Source of the DNA: JANXUC01 sp964619065
Lineage (GTDB): Bacteria > Acidobacteriota > Terriglobia > Terriglobales > Acidobacteriaceae
Reading direction: 5' to 3'
Assembly (NCBI GenBank): GCA_964619065.1
Contig: CAZUCC010000017.1
Coordinates: 1 to 64,000, forward strand
Length of the DNA stretch: 64,000 nucleotides
Shown: positions 34,054 through 43,212 of the stretch, piece by piece
Numbering within the stretch: the stretch's first letter is position 1
Layout of the letters: each line of letters opens with the position of its first letter
Position numbers and translations under genes: made by a program
The notes under the pieces: generated by a model
What the model was told of the DNA's origin: nothing
Seen by the model: the letters and a program-made list of their open reading frames with translations, nothing else
The model's database searches: none

Positions 34054-36809
34054 GCCGGGGACTCCGCAGAAGATTCCGCGATTGTGGAGTTGGGCGCGTT
34101 TGAGACTGGCTCAGTGAGGGTGGCGTAGTCGAGGTGCAAGCGGCGCCAGCCTACGCTGGACCACATTGTTTTCTGCAGGGCGAGCTCAGCGTCGAGCAAG
34201 GCGCGATAGCGGGAGGCGGGATTGGCGGCGAGGCTGGCGGGACAGCCGTCTTCCGCGATGGTGCCATCCTCTATAAGGAGGACGCGTTCAAAGCTGAGAG
34301 TTTCGCTGACGTCGTGCGTGATGCAGAGCAGGGTAACGTTGTTCCATAAAGTGCGAACGCGGTGAAGCAGTGTGCGGCGCTGATTGCGATCGAGGCCGCG
34401 AAATGGTTCATCGAGAATGACCAAGCGTGTGCCGGGCCGGAGCAAAGCACGCGCCAGCCGGACTCGCTGTCCCTCTCCACCGGAGACTAGTGCACCGCCT
34501 TCGCCGAGGTGAGTTTCGAAGCCGTCGGGGAGACGTTCAAGGACGCGACGGAGTTCGGCGGCATCGAGGACTTGCATCATGGAAGCAGGTTGTTCTTTGG
34601 AGGAAGCGTTAGCGGCGTCGTCAGGCGATCCGTAGCGAATATTTTCCAGAAACGAGCGGTTCCATAGCTGCACGGCGGGATCGACCCAGGCGCTGTGGCG
34701 GCGCAGCTCTTCGAGGCACCGCGTGATGGGGCGGCCATCGATGAGCACTTGGCCTTGCACGGGCCGCCACCAGCCGAGCAGAAGTCCAACCAAGCTCGAC
34801 TTGCCTGCGCCTGAGGGGCCAACAATGGCAACGTGTGCTGCGGCTGGGATGCGAGTCGTGATGTTGTGGAGGATGGTGTGTCCGGCGGCGCGGATGGTTA
34901 CGTTGTCGAGGTGGATGGAGACTGGAGCCTGGCTATCGACATCCGGCTGTCGGCTGTCGGCTTCTGCACGGGCGGGGACGCCTGCGCCTCCATTGTTCGT
35001 AATTCCATCGTGTATGGAATTCTCTTCTTCTAACGCGCCGAGTGGTTCGAGGAGGCGGAGGGCGCGGTTGCGGTACGCGGGGTACTGCCAAGCGATTTGT
35101 GCGATCTCTTGACCGAGGACGGGGAGGTTGAGCGCCCAATATATAAGGAGGAGAACGGCGCCAGCTTCGGCGCTGCGCGCGAGATGGGAGAAAAGCATCC
35201 AGGCGGCGAGTCCGAAACCGACGGTGAACTGCAGGGCTTCAAACCACACGGCGACAGTTTGAAGCCCGAGACCGGCGGCGGCCCAGCCCGTCAATAGTTC
35301 ACGATGCTCACGCCGGACGGCCCGCTGCGCGCCGTGTACCTGAATCGGAACAAGGCCAAGCAGGGAGTCGAGGTAGTAGCGGGAGAGCGCGCCGCTGTGG
35401 GTGCGCACCCGCAAATCACGCTCGATGACTGTCGGCTGCGCCAGCAAGGGCAAGGCGATGGCCACGAACGCAGCGAGGGCAGCGAGTGGGGCTATGGCGG
35501 GATCGAGCCATGCGATTCCTATAGCTGTAAGAATGAGTTCGAACATGGAGCGCACGAGCTGTCCGCCAAGTTCCGGGAGATGCCGAATGCGGTGAATCAT
35601 GTGGCTGCGCTCGGTCATGTCGGACATGAGGCGGCTCTGGAAGTAGCGGTCAGAGAGGCGCGGGATCTTTTCGAGGAAGGCCTGCCTCAACCGTGTTTCA
35701 AGACGACGCCCCATGCGGAGCAGGCTGGTGATGACAGGGAATTCCAGAAACAAAAGGACTAGCAAGAATAGGAGCAATGCGCCGACAGCAGCCAGGCGTT
35801 GGCCGGAGAGTCCGAGTTCGCGACCCAAATCGAACAATCCACGAAAGAGAATGGCTTCGAGAATTACCCCGCCCGCAGCGAGAAGCGAAGTAAAGAGAAG
35901 TAGTAAGGGGGACAAGACTCCATCGGCGCGCAAGAGACGCAGCAGCTCGAAGCCGGGACGGGCAGGCTTTTCCGAGAGGGCTGCGGCAATTTCTGGGGAA
36001 ATTGGGACGTCCGGGGAACTCAACTTCACGTCAAGACTGGACTTGTGCAGGCGTCCTCGGACCTGGAGCAGAACTGCACCTTTGAGTTGAAGTTCGTCTT
36101 TATGCTCTATAGGAAGAACGGACCAAAAGTCCGTGGGTATATTGGAATCGCTCTGGCAGAAGTGGCCGAGCAGTTTGCGGCATTGGCGGCCGGAGCGGAC
36201 GCCGCCACTGTCCTGGATGGCCTGGACGAGACGGGTGGCAGCGTCGAGTTGAGCCATGGATCGCCAAGTGGGATCGGTGAGGGCGACGTTGAGGAGATTC
36301 TTGCCGTCAATGCCGAGGTTTTGCAATCGCCGCTGGAAGACGGCTTGCGCTGTGGGAGTCGCGGCCCACTCACGCCACGCCTCGGCGGGGACATTCGTTT
36401 TGTGAACGTAGACTTCATCGAGAAATGTGCGGCAGGAAATCCAACGGCGCCCGCTGGCTGGATCCATACATTGCAGAAGTGATCCATGCCTCCGCCACAC
36501 CACTTGGAAATGCGTATTGCCGTTGGGGAGACGCACAACGACGATGGCGGGAAGGGTTTGCGCTTCCGGGAGGAGGAGGTGGTCGAGCGGGAGCATGACC
36601 TGCTCGGCGTCGAGGCCGAGTTGGGCTGCGACTTCCTCGAGAGTGTCAATGGAGGTGCCGTCGACATCGGTTTGGCAGGCTTCACGAAGGCGGCCATAGC
36701 TGACCGGAATTCCAAAGCCCTCAAGCAGGCATTTGAGCGAGGCGGGTCCGCAGTCCATGGCGGACGCTTGTATGACTTCTGGAACAAAGAAACGCCGCGA
36801 GCTGGTCAT
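34050..36809 (-). CDS. Peptidase-containing ABC exporter (C39 protease, PCAT type)
   Basis: 919 residues; GAGG about six bases before the ATG. The N-terminal C39 protease domain is complete: Gln14, catalytic Cys20 (QASAMDCGPASL), His100 (NTHFQVVW) and Asp116 (MDPASG). A ~150-residue insert (about 140-290) precedes about six membrane helices (about 300-580). The ATPase domain has Walker A GPSGAGKSS, signature VSGGEGQ, Walker B LVILDEP and an H-loop His (CITHD). Such proteins cut leader peptides after a double-glycine and export the core. It is longer than the usual ~710 residues because of the insert. It lies between the adaptor and the second ABC gene, all tightly spaced. Confidence 0.92.
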   Translation of the reverse strand: MTSSRRFFVPEVIQASAMDCGPASLKCLLEGFGIPVSYGRLREACQTDVDGTSIDTLEEVAAQLGLDAEQVMLPLDHLLLPEAQTLPAIVVVRLPNGNTHFQVVWRRHGSLLQCMDPASGRRWISCRTFLDEVYVHKTNVPAEAWREWAATPTAQAVFQRRLQNLGIDGKNLLNVALTDPTWRSMAQLDAATRLVQAIQDSGGVRSGRQCRKLLGHFCQSDSNIPTDFWSVLPIEHKDELQLKGAVLLQVRGRLHKSSLDVKLSSPDVPISPEIAAALSEKPARPGFELLRLLRADGVLSPLLLLFTSLLAAGGVILEAILFRGLFDLGRELGLSGQRLAAVGALLLFLLVLLFLEFPVITSLLRMGRRLETRLRQAFLEKIPRLSDRYFQSRLMSDMTERSHMIHRIRHLPELGGQLVRSMFELILTAIGIAWLDPAIAPLAALAAFVAIALPLLAQPTVIERDLRVRTHSGALSRYYLDSLLGLVPIQVHGAQRAVRREHRELLTGWAAAGLGLQTVAVWFEALQFTVGFGLAAWMLFSHLARSAEAGAVLLLIYWALNLPVLGQEIAQIAWQYPAYRNRALRLLEPLGALEEENSIHDGITNNGGAGVPARAEADSRQPDVDSQAPVSIHLDNVTIRAAGHTILHNITTRIPAAAHVAIVGPSGAGKSSLVGLLLGWWRPVQGQVLIDGRPITRCLEELRRHSAWVDPAVQLWNRSFLENIRYGSPDDAANASSKEQPASMMQVLDAAELRRVLERLPDGFETHLGEGGALVSGGEGQRVRLARALLRPGTRLVILDEPFRGLDRNQRRTLLHRVRTLWNNVTLLCITHDVSETLSFERVLLIEDGTIAEDGCPASLAANPASRYRALLDAELALQKTMWSSVGWRRLHLDYATLTEPVSNAPNSTIAESSAESPA

Positions 36810-36818
36810 GCGGAGACC

Positions 36819-37997
36819 TCAGCGGGCGTTTGCAAAGGCGCTCCTTGGGGCGGTGATCATTTGGCCCGCTGCGCGGAGGACGATGTTTGCTGGGGTGAGG
36901 CGTTCGACTTCGACTTCAACGGAGCCTGGGAGTCCATGTTGCAGCGAGAAAGGAAGCGGTGCGTTGCTGGCGAGACTGAGTTCGACGCGCACTTTGCCGT
37001 CACGAATTTCTCCGGCGACAGTAGAAACCGTGGTGGCGATGCTGCCGTATTCGGTCCAGGGAAAACCTTCGAGACGGAGGCGGCCGGACTGGCCAGGGTG
37101 GATGCGTCCGAGGGCGGCGGATGGCGGGAACTCGGCCACGGCACGCAAACGTCCTTCGGGAAGAATGGCGCAGAGGCGGTCGGCTTCATCCACAACACCT
37201 CCGGGGCGGAGTGGCGCGACTTCGGCGAGCTTGCCGGAAATGGGGGCTCGAATGACGCGGCGTTCGACTTCATAGGTAAGGCGGTCGATGGTGGCGCGCG
37301 CCGTGGCTTGTTCGCCTTCGAGCTTGCGAATTTCTCCGGAAAGATTCTCCGATTGAATTTGACGTTCACTTTCGCGAGTGCCTTGGCCCTGCTGCAGGCG
37401 ACCTGCCTCCAGGCGAAGGCTTTCGGCGGCCTGGCGGCGGCGTTCGGCTTCGAGTTGGCCTTGTTCGAACTCGCGCTGGGGAATCAGATCCTGTTTGCGC
37501 AGTTCATCCAGGCGGTGAGCCTCGTCCGTTCCGGAGCGGGCGAGCGCTTCGGCTTCCCGGAATTTCGCGTTCGCTTGGTCCTGGGCGATGCGGGTGGTTT
37601 GCTGCTCGCGGGAGCGGGCCTCATTGATGGAGAGGAGTTGGCTGCGAAGCGAAGCAATCTCGGAGGTGAGCGCGGTGACATGCGCGGTTTCTTCCTGGAC
37701 CTGAAAACGCTCGGCGTTGGAGTCGAGTTCGACGAGGACATCACCAGCGCGCACCTCGCGGCCCAGTTGTAAGTTGCTGGTCACAACGCGAGCAAGAACC
37801 GGAGATTGTATAGGGCGGACTTCCTGGTCGACTTCAAGGCGTGCTGTGGAAGTGACTTCGTAGCGAGGAATCTTCGCGAGGAAAAACCAGGCTAGCCAGC
37901 CGGTCAACAGCATGAAGGCGAATCCGAGGGCGAGAAACGACCCGCGAAAGCCATCAGTGGCAAGGGCTCGAGCCGTGCGCGAAAATGCGGTCGACAT
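36819..37997 (-). CDS. HlyD-family secretion adaptor of the peptide exporter
   Basis: 392 residues. One N-terminal membrane helix (about 20-42, LALGFAFMLLTGWLAWFFL), a biotinyl-lipoyl half domain (VLARVVTSNLQLGREVRAGDVLVELD), a long coiled coil (about 95-245; many Glu, Gln, Arg), the second lipoyl half (RAPISGKLAEVAPLRPGGVVDEAD), and a beta-barrel domain (HPGQSGRLRLEGFPWTEYGSI). It spans the periplasm for the ABC exporters encoded downstream; the C39 gene begins nine bases after its stop. First gene of the three-gene operon. Confidence 0.9.
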   Translation of the reverse strand: MSTAFSRTARALATDGFRGSFLALGFAFMLLTGWLAWFFLAKIPRYEVTSTARLEVDQEVRPIQSPVLARVVTSNLQLGREVRAGDVLVELDSNAERFQVQEETAHVTALTSEIASLRSQLLSINEARSREQQTTRIAQDQANAKFREAEALARSGTDEAHRLDELRKQDLIPQREFEQGQLEAERRRQAAESLRLEAGRLQQGQGTRESERQIQSENLSGEIRKLEGEQATARATIDRLTYEVERRVIRAPISGKLAEVAPLRPGGVVDEADRLCAILPEGRLRAVAEFPPSAALGRIHPGQSGRLRLEGFPWTEYGSIATTVSTVAGEIRDGKVRVELSLASNAPLPFSLQHGLPGSVEVEVERLTPANIVLRAAGQMITAPRSAFANAR

Positions 37998-38395
37998 GTC
38001 GCGTTCTCTCCCGGGGCAGGTTCCTACGCGCTACCTAGAGTACCGCACGAGGCGGTACGGCGGCTTACCAATTGCAGCAATGTGGCTGGCGGGACCTGGT
38101 TGGGCAAGGGCTCTTCCACGAGCGCCCAGCGCCGCCAGTCTGCGACGTATTGAAGGACGCCAGAAGTCCCCAGAACCCGGGTGGCATGGAGGCGCCAGTA
38201 CATCTCATGGCCACCGATCAGTGCACCGATGCCAAAAAGCCTGAACCCAGCTTCCACGCTGTGGAATTGGCCCTGATCCGATGCATGGAAGGCCGAGGCT
38301 ATGAAATCATGCTCTGACGTGAAAACAGCTCACATGGAGTGGCGACAGCGTTGGAGTTTGGTATGGCTCTTGTTGCTCACCCGGTCTGATCAACT
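37998..38395. other. Divergent intergenic region between exporter operon and MFS gene
   Basis: About 400 bases containing both promoters, none of them clear to me, and the weak open frame at 38024-38257. If the exporter has a substrate peptide gene at its side, this is the place where it should be. Confidence 0.4.
38024..38257 (-). CDS. Doubtful small ORF before the exporter operon
   Basis: 77 codons from a GTG at 38257, 26 bases before the HlyD gene on the same strand; the frame is open for 29 more codons upstream without a start. Codon use looks natural. The product has a hydrophobic N-terminal part ending in GIGALIGG followed by HEMYWRLHATRVLG. The double glycine is formally a C39 cleavage site, but the usual acidic leader helix (LSxxELxxIxGG) is missing, and there is no ribosome site. 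It may be a decayed gene. I do not recognise a family. Confidence 0.25.
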   Translation of the reverse strand: MEAGFRLFGIGALIGGHEMYWRLHATRVLGTSGVLQYVADWRRWALVEEPLPNQVPPATLLQLVSRRTASCGTLGSA

Positions 38396-39718
38396 ATGAC
38401 GGCATCAGAGCCAAGCATTGCGGCACCAGCTCGGACTATTCCCAACTTGCGTTGGTGGATTGGGGGATTGCTGTTTGCTTCCACCGTCATCAATTATGTT
38501 GACCGGCAAACTTTTTCCCTACTCGCTCCCTTTCTCCAGCAAGACTACCACTGGACGAATACTGACTATGCTAATCTGCTGATCGGATTTCGCGTGGCGT
38601 ATTCCATTGGTCAAACGGTTTGCGGCAGGCTGGTTGATCGAGTGGGTACCCGACGCGGGTTGAGCCTTACCGTGTTGTTATATTCGATCGTTTCCATCTG
38701 CACGTCGCTGGCCAGCGGATTCTATAGCTTTGCGACGTTTCGCTTTCTGTTGGGAGCGACAGAATCCGCCAACTGGCCGGGAGCCACGAAGGCGGTCTCG
38801 GAGTGGTTTCCGAAGCGTGAGCGTGGTCTGGCGACCGCATTTTTCGACAGCGGATCATCCATTGGCGGTGCGCTCGCACCCTTCATCGTGCTGGAGGTGT
38901 ATTTTCGCTGGGGCTGGCGCCCAGCTTTTGTAATGCCGGGAATGTTGGGATTGGTCTGGTTGATCGTGTGGCGCAAGGTGTACCACCCGCCGAGTGAGCA
39001 TCCCCGCATTGGCAAGGCAGAACTCCAAATGATTCTGCTGGACAAGGACGCGGGAGCGGAGTTGGGAAAGCCACGCCTGCGCTGGCGCGATTTGCTGAAG
39101 TTGCCACAGACCTGGGGTACGATTATCGCGAAAAGTTTCACCGATCCTGTGTGGTTTTTTATCACCGACTGGTTTCCGATTTACCTGGTGGCCAAGGGGA
39201 TTCCACTGAAGAACGGTTTGATCGCGGTCTGGATTCCGTTTATTGCTGCCGATCTTGGAAATTTCTTTGGTGGTGGCGCATCGGGTTATTTGATCAAGCA
39301 TGGATGGTCGCTCGGAGCGGCAAGAAAAGCGCTGGTAGTGTTCGGAGGAATTGGCGTTCTATTACTTATACCTACGGTGCTAACAGTGAACCTTTACTGG
39401 ATTACCCTGCTCTTTGCGCTTGCAACGTTTTCCTATGCCGCCTTTTCGACGATTGCGAATGTGCTGCCGTCGGACCTTTTTAACAGCACGTCTGTCGCCT
39501 CCGTGAGCGGCTTGGGCGGAACAGCGGCGGGTATTGGAACCATTATCGCGTTCAAACTGATCGGACATTTTTCCGATGCGCCTCATGTAGCGGCAATGCA
39601 CTCCTTCGATCGCATCATCTTTGCAGCCGGCATCTTGCCCTTCCTCGGAATGATTCTTGTGCTGTTGCTTGTCCGCAATACAGAAGCGACGGATAAAGGG
39701 TTGGTCCGCCGTATTTAA
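38396..39718 (+). CDS. MFS transporter, hexuronate (ExuT) type
   Basis: 440 residues, 12 predicted membrane helices. The segment INYVDRQTFSLLAPFLQQDYHWTNTDYANLLIGFRVAYSIGQTVCGRLVDRVGTRRG is typical of the anion:cation symporter / ExuT branch, as is FLLGATESANWPGATKAVSEWFPKRERGLATAFFDSGSSIGG. These carriers bring in glucuronate, galacturonate or related sugar acids with protons. No Shine-Dalgarno is seen before the ATG. It is the first gene of a cluster with a mannonate dehydratase family gene, a second MFS carrier and a KduD-like gene, all on the plus strand, which supports a sugar-acid substrate. Confidence 0.9.
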   Translation: MTASEPSIAAPARTIPNLRWWIGGLLFASTVINYVDRQTFSLLAPFLQQDYHWTNTDYANLLIGFRVAYSIGQTVCGRLVDRVGTRRGLSLTVLLYSIVSICTSLASGFYSFATFRFLLGATESANWPGATKAVSEWFPKRERGLATAFFDSGSSIGGALAPFIVLEVYFRWGWRPAFVMPGMLGLVWLIVWRKVYHPPSEHPRIGKAELQMILLDKDAGAELGKPRLRWRDLLKLPQTWGTIIAKSFTDPVWFFITDWFPIYLVAKGIPLKNGLIAVWIPFIAADLGNFFGGGASGYLIKHGWSLGAARKALVVFGGIGVLLLIPTVLTVNLYWITLLFALATFSYAAFSTIANVLPSDLFNSTSVASVSGLGGTAAGIGTIIAFKLIGHFSDAPHVAAMHSFDRIIFAAGILPFLGMILVLLLVRNTEATDKGLVRRI

Positions 39719-39801
39719 TGAGAGTAGATGGCGCGCTAAGAGTCGTTCCAGCACGAGCAGGACCAGGTAAGGACACTCGGGAAACAAGCGCAGGAGAACA
39801 G

Positions 39802-41010
39802 GTGAAGATCACCGACGCAAAAGTTTTTGTCTGCAGCCCTGGAAGAAACTTCGTCACGCTGAAGATCTACACCGATGAAGGTGTTTATGGTCTAGGAGAC
39901 GCCACTCTGAATGGACGCGAACTCTCTGTGGCTTCGTTCCTCACGGATCATCTGATTCCGTGTTTGGTCGGCCGCGACCCTTTCCAAACTGAAGACATCT
40001 GGCACTATTTTTATCGAGGCACCTACTGGCGAGGGGGGCCAGTCACCATGAGCGCGATAGCCGCGATTGATATGGCGCTGTGGGACATCAAGGGCAAAGC
40101 TTTGAATACCCCGGTCTACAACTTGCTTGGGGGGAAAAGCAGAAACGCCGTGCTCGTGTACGGTCACGCCAACGGGCGGGACATCGAGGAAACATCCGAT
40201 GAGGTTGGCAAGTACATCGCCTTGGGCTACCATGCGGTCCGCGCGCAGACGGGCATACCGGGTCTTCCGTCCACATACGGTGTTGCCTCAGAGAAGCTAT
40301 TTTATGAGCCAGCGAAAAAGGGACTGCCTCCTGAGAACGCCTGGTCTACAGAAAAATATCTTCTCCACGTGCCACAACTATTTGAATCGCTCCGGATGAA
40401 ATATGGCAGTGAAATTCATTTGCTGCACGACTCTCATCACCGTCTGACGCCCATCGAAGCAGCCAGGCTGGGCAAGAGTCTGGAACCGTATCATCTGTTC
40501 TGGCTGGAAGACCCTGTCACGGCGGAGCTGCAGGAAGGGCTCCGAATTGTCCGCCAGCACACCACAACTCCTCTTGCCATTGGCGAAGTTTTTAGCTCTA
40601 TATGGGACGCGCACATTCTGATCACCGAGCAGCTGATCGACTACATCCGAATGACGATTGTTCACAGCGGTGGAATTACGCATCTGAAGAAAATTGCCGC
40701 CCTCGCCGAAATCTATCATGTGCGGACGGGTTGCCACGGGGCCACCGACTTGTCGCCCGTTTCGATGGGCGCGGCTCTCCATTTCGATATCGCCATCAAT
40801 AATTTTGGCATTCAAGAGTACATGCGGCACAGTGCGGAGACAGATGAAGTTTTTCCGCATGCCTATTTCTTCAAAGATGGATACCTGCATCCCGGGGATG
40901 CGCCCGGGTTCGGCGTGGATTTTGATGAGAAGCTCGCGGAAAAGTTTCCCTATGAACGTGCCTACTTGCCTGTCAATCGCAAGTTGGACGGAACGATGTT
41001 CAACTGGTAG
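39802..41010 (+). CDS. manD: D-mannonate dehydratase family enzyme (enolase superfamily, ManD)
   Basis: 402 residues from the GTG at 39802, with AGGAG five bases before it; the open frame begins earlier but that part is unlike the family. Barrel metal ligands Asp210 (LLHDSHH), Glu236 (WLEDP) and Glu262 (AIGEVF), acid His212, and the Arg147/Tyr159 pair are all present. With this start the numbers coincide with those I remember for Novosphingobium ManD, which supports the start. The reaction would be dehydration of D-mannonate to 2-keto-3-deoxygluconate, a step in glucuronate breakdown; some relatives prefer D-gluconate or have weak activity. The gene sits between two hexuronate-type carriers. 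Confidence 0.9.
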   Translation: MKITDAKVFVCSPGRNFVTLKIYTDEGVYGLGDATLNGRELSVASFLTDHLIPCLVGRDPFQTEDIWHYFYRGTYWRGGPVTMSAIAAIDMALWDIKGKALNTPVYNLLGGKSRNAVLVYGHANGRDIEETSDEVGKYIALGYHAVRAQTGIPGLPSTYGVASEKLFYEPAKKGLPPENAWSTEKYLLHVPQLFESLRMKYGSEIHLLHDSHHRLTPIEAARLGKSLEPYHLFWLEDPVTAELQEGLRIVRQHTTTPLAIGEVFSSIWDAHILITEQLIDYIRMTIVHSGGITHLKKIAALAEIYHVRTGCHGATDLSPVSMGAALHFDIAINNFGIQEYMRHSAETDEVFPHAYFFKDGYLHPGDAPGFGVDFDEKLAEKFPYERAYLPVNRKLDGTMFNW

Positions 41011-41039
41011 CAGAAACGCCCGTTTGTTGGACGAAAAAC

Positions 41040-42395
41040 ATGGACGGGAACGGAACTGCAATCAAGAAATCGCGATCAAGAAAAATGGCAATGCCAGTGA
41101 GTCCGCCAGGAGTGGAGCCCGGATCCGGGCGAAGAGCCATGCTGTTCCTGGGACGTTTCCGCTGGGTAATTTGCGCAGTCCTTGTCCTCGGCACCACCAA
41201 GAACTACATGGATCGTCAAGTGTTGGCGGTGCTGAAGAGCACCCTTCAGCATAATTTGGGCTGGAACGAAATCGACTATAGCAATCTGATTTTTGCGTTT
41301 CAGAGCGCGTATGCCGTCGGCATGCTGGTGGTTGGACGTTTCATTGATCGTGTGGGTACGCGGCTGGGTTACGCGTGTGCCATGGTGTTTTGGAGTCTGG
41401 CGTCCATGGCCCACGCTCTGGGCAGCACGTTATCTGGCTTTCTGTTGGCGCGTTCCGCGCTGGGTTTCGGGGAAGCGGGAGTTTTTCCCGCGAGCCTCAA
41501 GACCGTTGCCGAGTGGTTTCCACAAAGAGAACGTGCTCTTGCTACAGGAATTCTCAACGCAGGCACAAATTTCGGCGCAATTCTCACGCCGTTGTTCGTG
41601 CCATGGGTTACGATCCATCTCGGCTGGCGCTGGGCATTTCTGATCACCGGGGCACTGGGATTTTTCTGGCTCGCGGTTTGGCTTACTGTGTACCGCAAGC
41701 CAGAGGAGCACCCGCGTTGCTCAGCCGCGGAGCTCGCCTACATCCGGAGTGATCTCGAAGAAGCATCGGGCAAGATCAAAGTCCCGTGGCTGGGGCTTTT
41801 GAGGTACCGGCAAACCTGGGCCTATGTTGCAGGAAAGTTCCTGATCGATCCAGTGTGGTGGTTCTACTTGTTCTGGGTGCCTGGCTTTCTACAGCGGGAG
41901 CACGGCTTGAATTTGTCGCAAATCGGACTTCCGATTGTACTGATCTATCTGATTTCCGATGCCGGCAGCATCGCCGGCGGCTGGTTTTCGTCCCGCTTGA
42001 TCCAGAAGGGCCTTTCGGTCAATGCAGCTCGAAAAATAGCAATGCTCGTTTGTGCTGTCTGTGTGATACCGATCGTAGTTGCCTACCGTGTGCCAAATAT
42101 GTGGGAAACAGTTCTGTTCCTCGGAGTCGCCGCCGCTGCGCATCAAGGCTTTTCCACCAATTTGTTCACGATGACGACAGATCTGTTCCCGGGGCGTGCG
42201 GTTGCTTCCGTAGCGGGAATCGGAGGCATGGCGGGCGCTGTGGGCGGAATGCTGATTGCGAAAATTGTAGGGTACGTCTTGCAGCGGACAGGCAGCTATT
42301 TCATTCCTTTCTTGATTGCTGGTTCCGCATACCTGGTGGCGCTGGGACTGATCCACTGCCTTTCACCACGTCTGGAGCCAGCAAAGATTGCGTGA
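41040..42395 (+). CDS. MFS transporter, second hexuronate-type carrier
   Basis: 451 residues with an N-terminal hydrophilic stretch of about 40 residues before TM1, so a later start (for example ATG 41139) is possible; none has a good ribosome site. The family features are the same as in the first carrier: NYMDRQVLAVLKSTLQHNLGWNEIDYSNLIFAFQSAYAVGMLVVGRFIDRVGTRLG and FGEAGVFPASLKTVAEWFPQRERALATGILNAG. The two are paralogs of moderate identity. They probably carry different uronates or aldonates. Gap to manD is 30 bases. Confidence 0.88.
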   Translation: MDGNGTAIKKSRSRKMAMPVSPPGVEPGSGRRAMLFLGRFRWVICAVLVLGTTKNYMDRQVLAVLKSTLQHNLGWNEIDYSNLIFAFQSAYAVGMLVVGRFIDRVGTRLGYACAMVFWSLASMAHALGSTLSGFLLARSALGFGEAGVFPASLKTVAEWFPQRERALATGILNAGTNFGAILTPLFVPWVTIHLGWRWAFLITGALGFFWLAVWLTVYRKPEEHPRCSAAELAYIRSDLEEASGKIKVPWLGLLRYRQTWAYVAGKFLIDPVWWFYLFWVPGFLQREHGLNLSQIGLPIVLIYLISDAGSIAGGWFSSRLIQKGLSVNAARKIAMLVCAVCVIPIVVAYRVPNMWETVLFLGVAAAAHQGFSTNLFTMTTDLFPGRAVASVAGIGGMAGAVGGMLIAKIVGYVLQRTGSYFIPFLIAGSAYLVALGLIHCLSPRLEPAKIA

Positions 42396-42403
42396 GTACA
42401 AAA

Positions 42404-43186
42404 ATGGCGGAACATCCAAAAATGATTCTGGAAGCTTTTCAACTAACAGGGAAGAATGCACTCGTAACCGGTTCACGGAAGGGGTTGGGAACGGGCCTTG
42501 CTCTCGCGCTCGCCCAAGCGGGAGCCAACGTTGGATGCCACGGCCAGGGCGCGGACTCCAATAATATTTGCGAGACCGTGCGGTCTTTTGGGAGGAAGTC
42601 GTTTTATTTTGTCGGGGATGTGACGGACCCGGAGGTGTGTACGTCTTTGATTGAAACCACAGTTAAGCAATTTGGTTCAATCGATATTCTGATCAACAAC
42701 GCGGGTATGATCCGACGAAGCCCGGCACTGGAATTCAGCGAGGAGCATTGGGATGAGGTCATAGCAGTCAACCTCACTTCCGTATTTCGCCTGTCGCAGC
42801 TGGCGGCGCGGCAGATGATCCAGAAGAAGCAGGGCGGGAAGATCGTGAACATCGCATCGGTTCTATCGTTTCAGGGAGGAGTGTTGGTTCCGGCCTATGC
42901 GGCCGCCAAGGGCGGAGTCGCGCAACTGACGAAGGCGCTGGCAAATGAATGGGCTCCCGAAGGCATCAACGTCAATGCTATTGCGCCCGGATATATGGTC
43001 ACGGACAATACCACAGCCCTACGCCAGGATCCGAATCGCAGCCGGCAGATACTGGAGCGCATACCCGCGGGCCGCTGGGGCGATCCCGAGGATCTCGCGG
43101 GCGCCGCCGTTTTCCTCTGCTCCTCTGCCAGCAATTACGTACACGGACAAGTTATTGCGGTAGACGGCGGTTGGCTGTCAAGATGA
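42404..43186 (+). CDS. kduD: KduD-like SDR (2-deoxy-D-gluconate 3-dehydrogenase / 5-keto-4-deoxyuronate pathway)
   Basis: 260 residues from the ATG at 42404; a GTG at 42392 overlapping the upstream stop and an ATG at 42422 are alternatives, the last aligning with the E. coli KduD start (MILxAF). Classical SDR: NAD motif TGSRKGLGTG, NNAG, catalytic Ser in NIASVLSFQGG, and YAAAK with Tyr and Lys intact. Long stretches match KduD (NVNAIAPGYM, IPAGRWG, SSASxYVHGQVIAVDGGWL). KduD reduces or oxidises 3-deoxy-hexulosonate intermediates in pectin and uronate breakdown. It is the last gene of the plus-strand cluster, eight bases after the MFS stop. Confidence 0.88.
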   Translation: MAEHPKMILEAFQLTGKNALVTGSRKGLGTGLALALAQAGANVGCHGQGADSNNICETVRSFGRKSFYFVGDVTDPEVCTSLIETTVKQFGSIDILINNAGMIRRSPALEFSEEHWDEVIAVNLTSVFRLSQLAARQMIQKKQGGKIVNIASVLSFQGGVLVPAYAAAKGGVAQLTKALANEWAPEGINVNAIAPGYMVTDNTTALRQDPNRSRQILERIPAGRWGDPEDLAGAAVFLCSSASNYVHGQVIAVDGGWLSR

Positions 43187-43212
43187 GGGCATAAGCCTAG
43201 TGCAGAAGTGGA

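Noticed and set aside
36486..37772. Plus-strand open frame of 428 codons
   Set aside because: Lies opposite the HlyD and C39-ABC genes; the translation is low in hydrophobic order and has no motif, while the minus-strand proteins are recognisable.
41786..42403. Upstream extension of the KduD-like open frame
   Set aside because: It overlaps the MFS gene in another frame and reads as Cys/Arg/Ser-rich nonsense; KduD similarity begins only after 42404.
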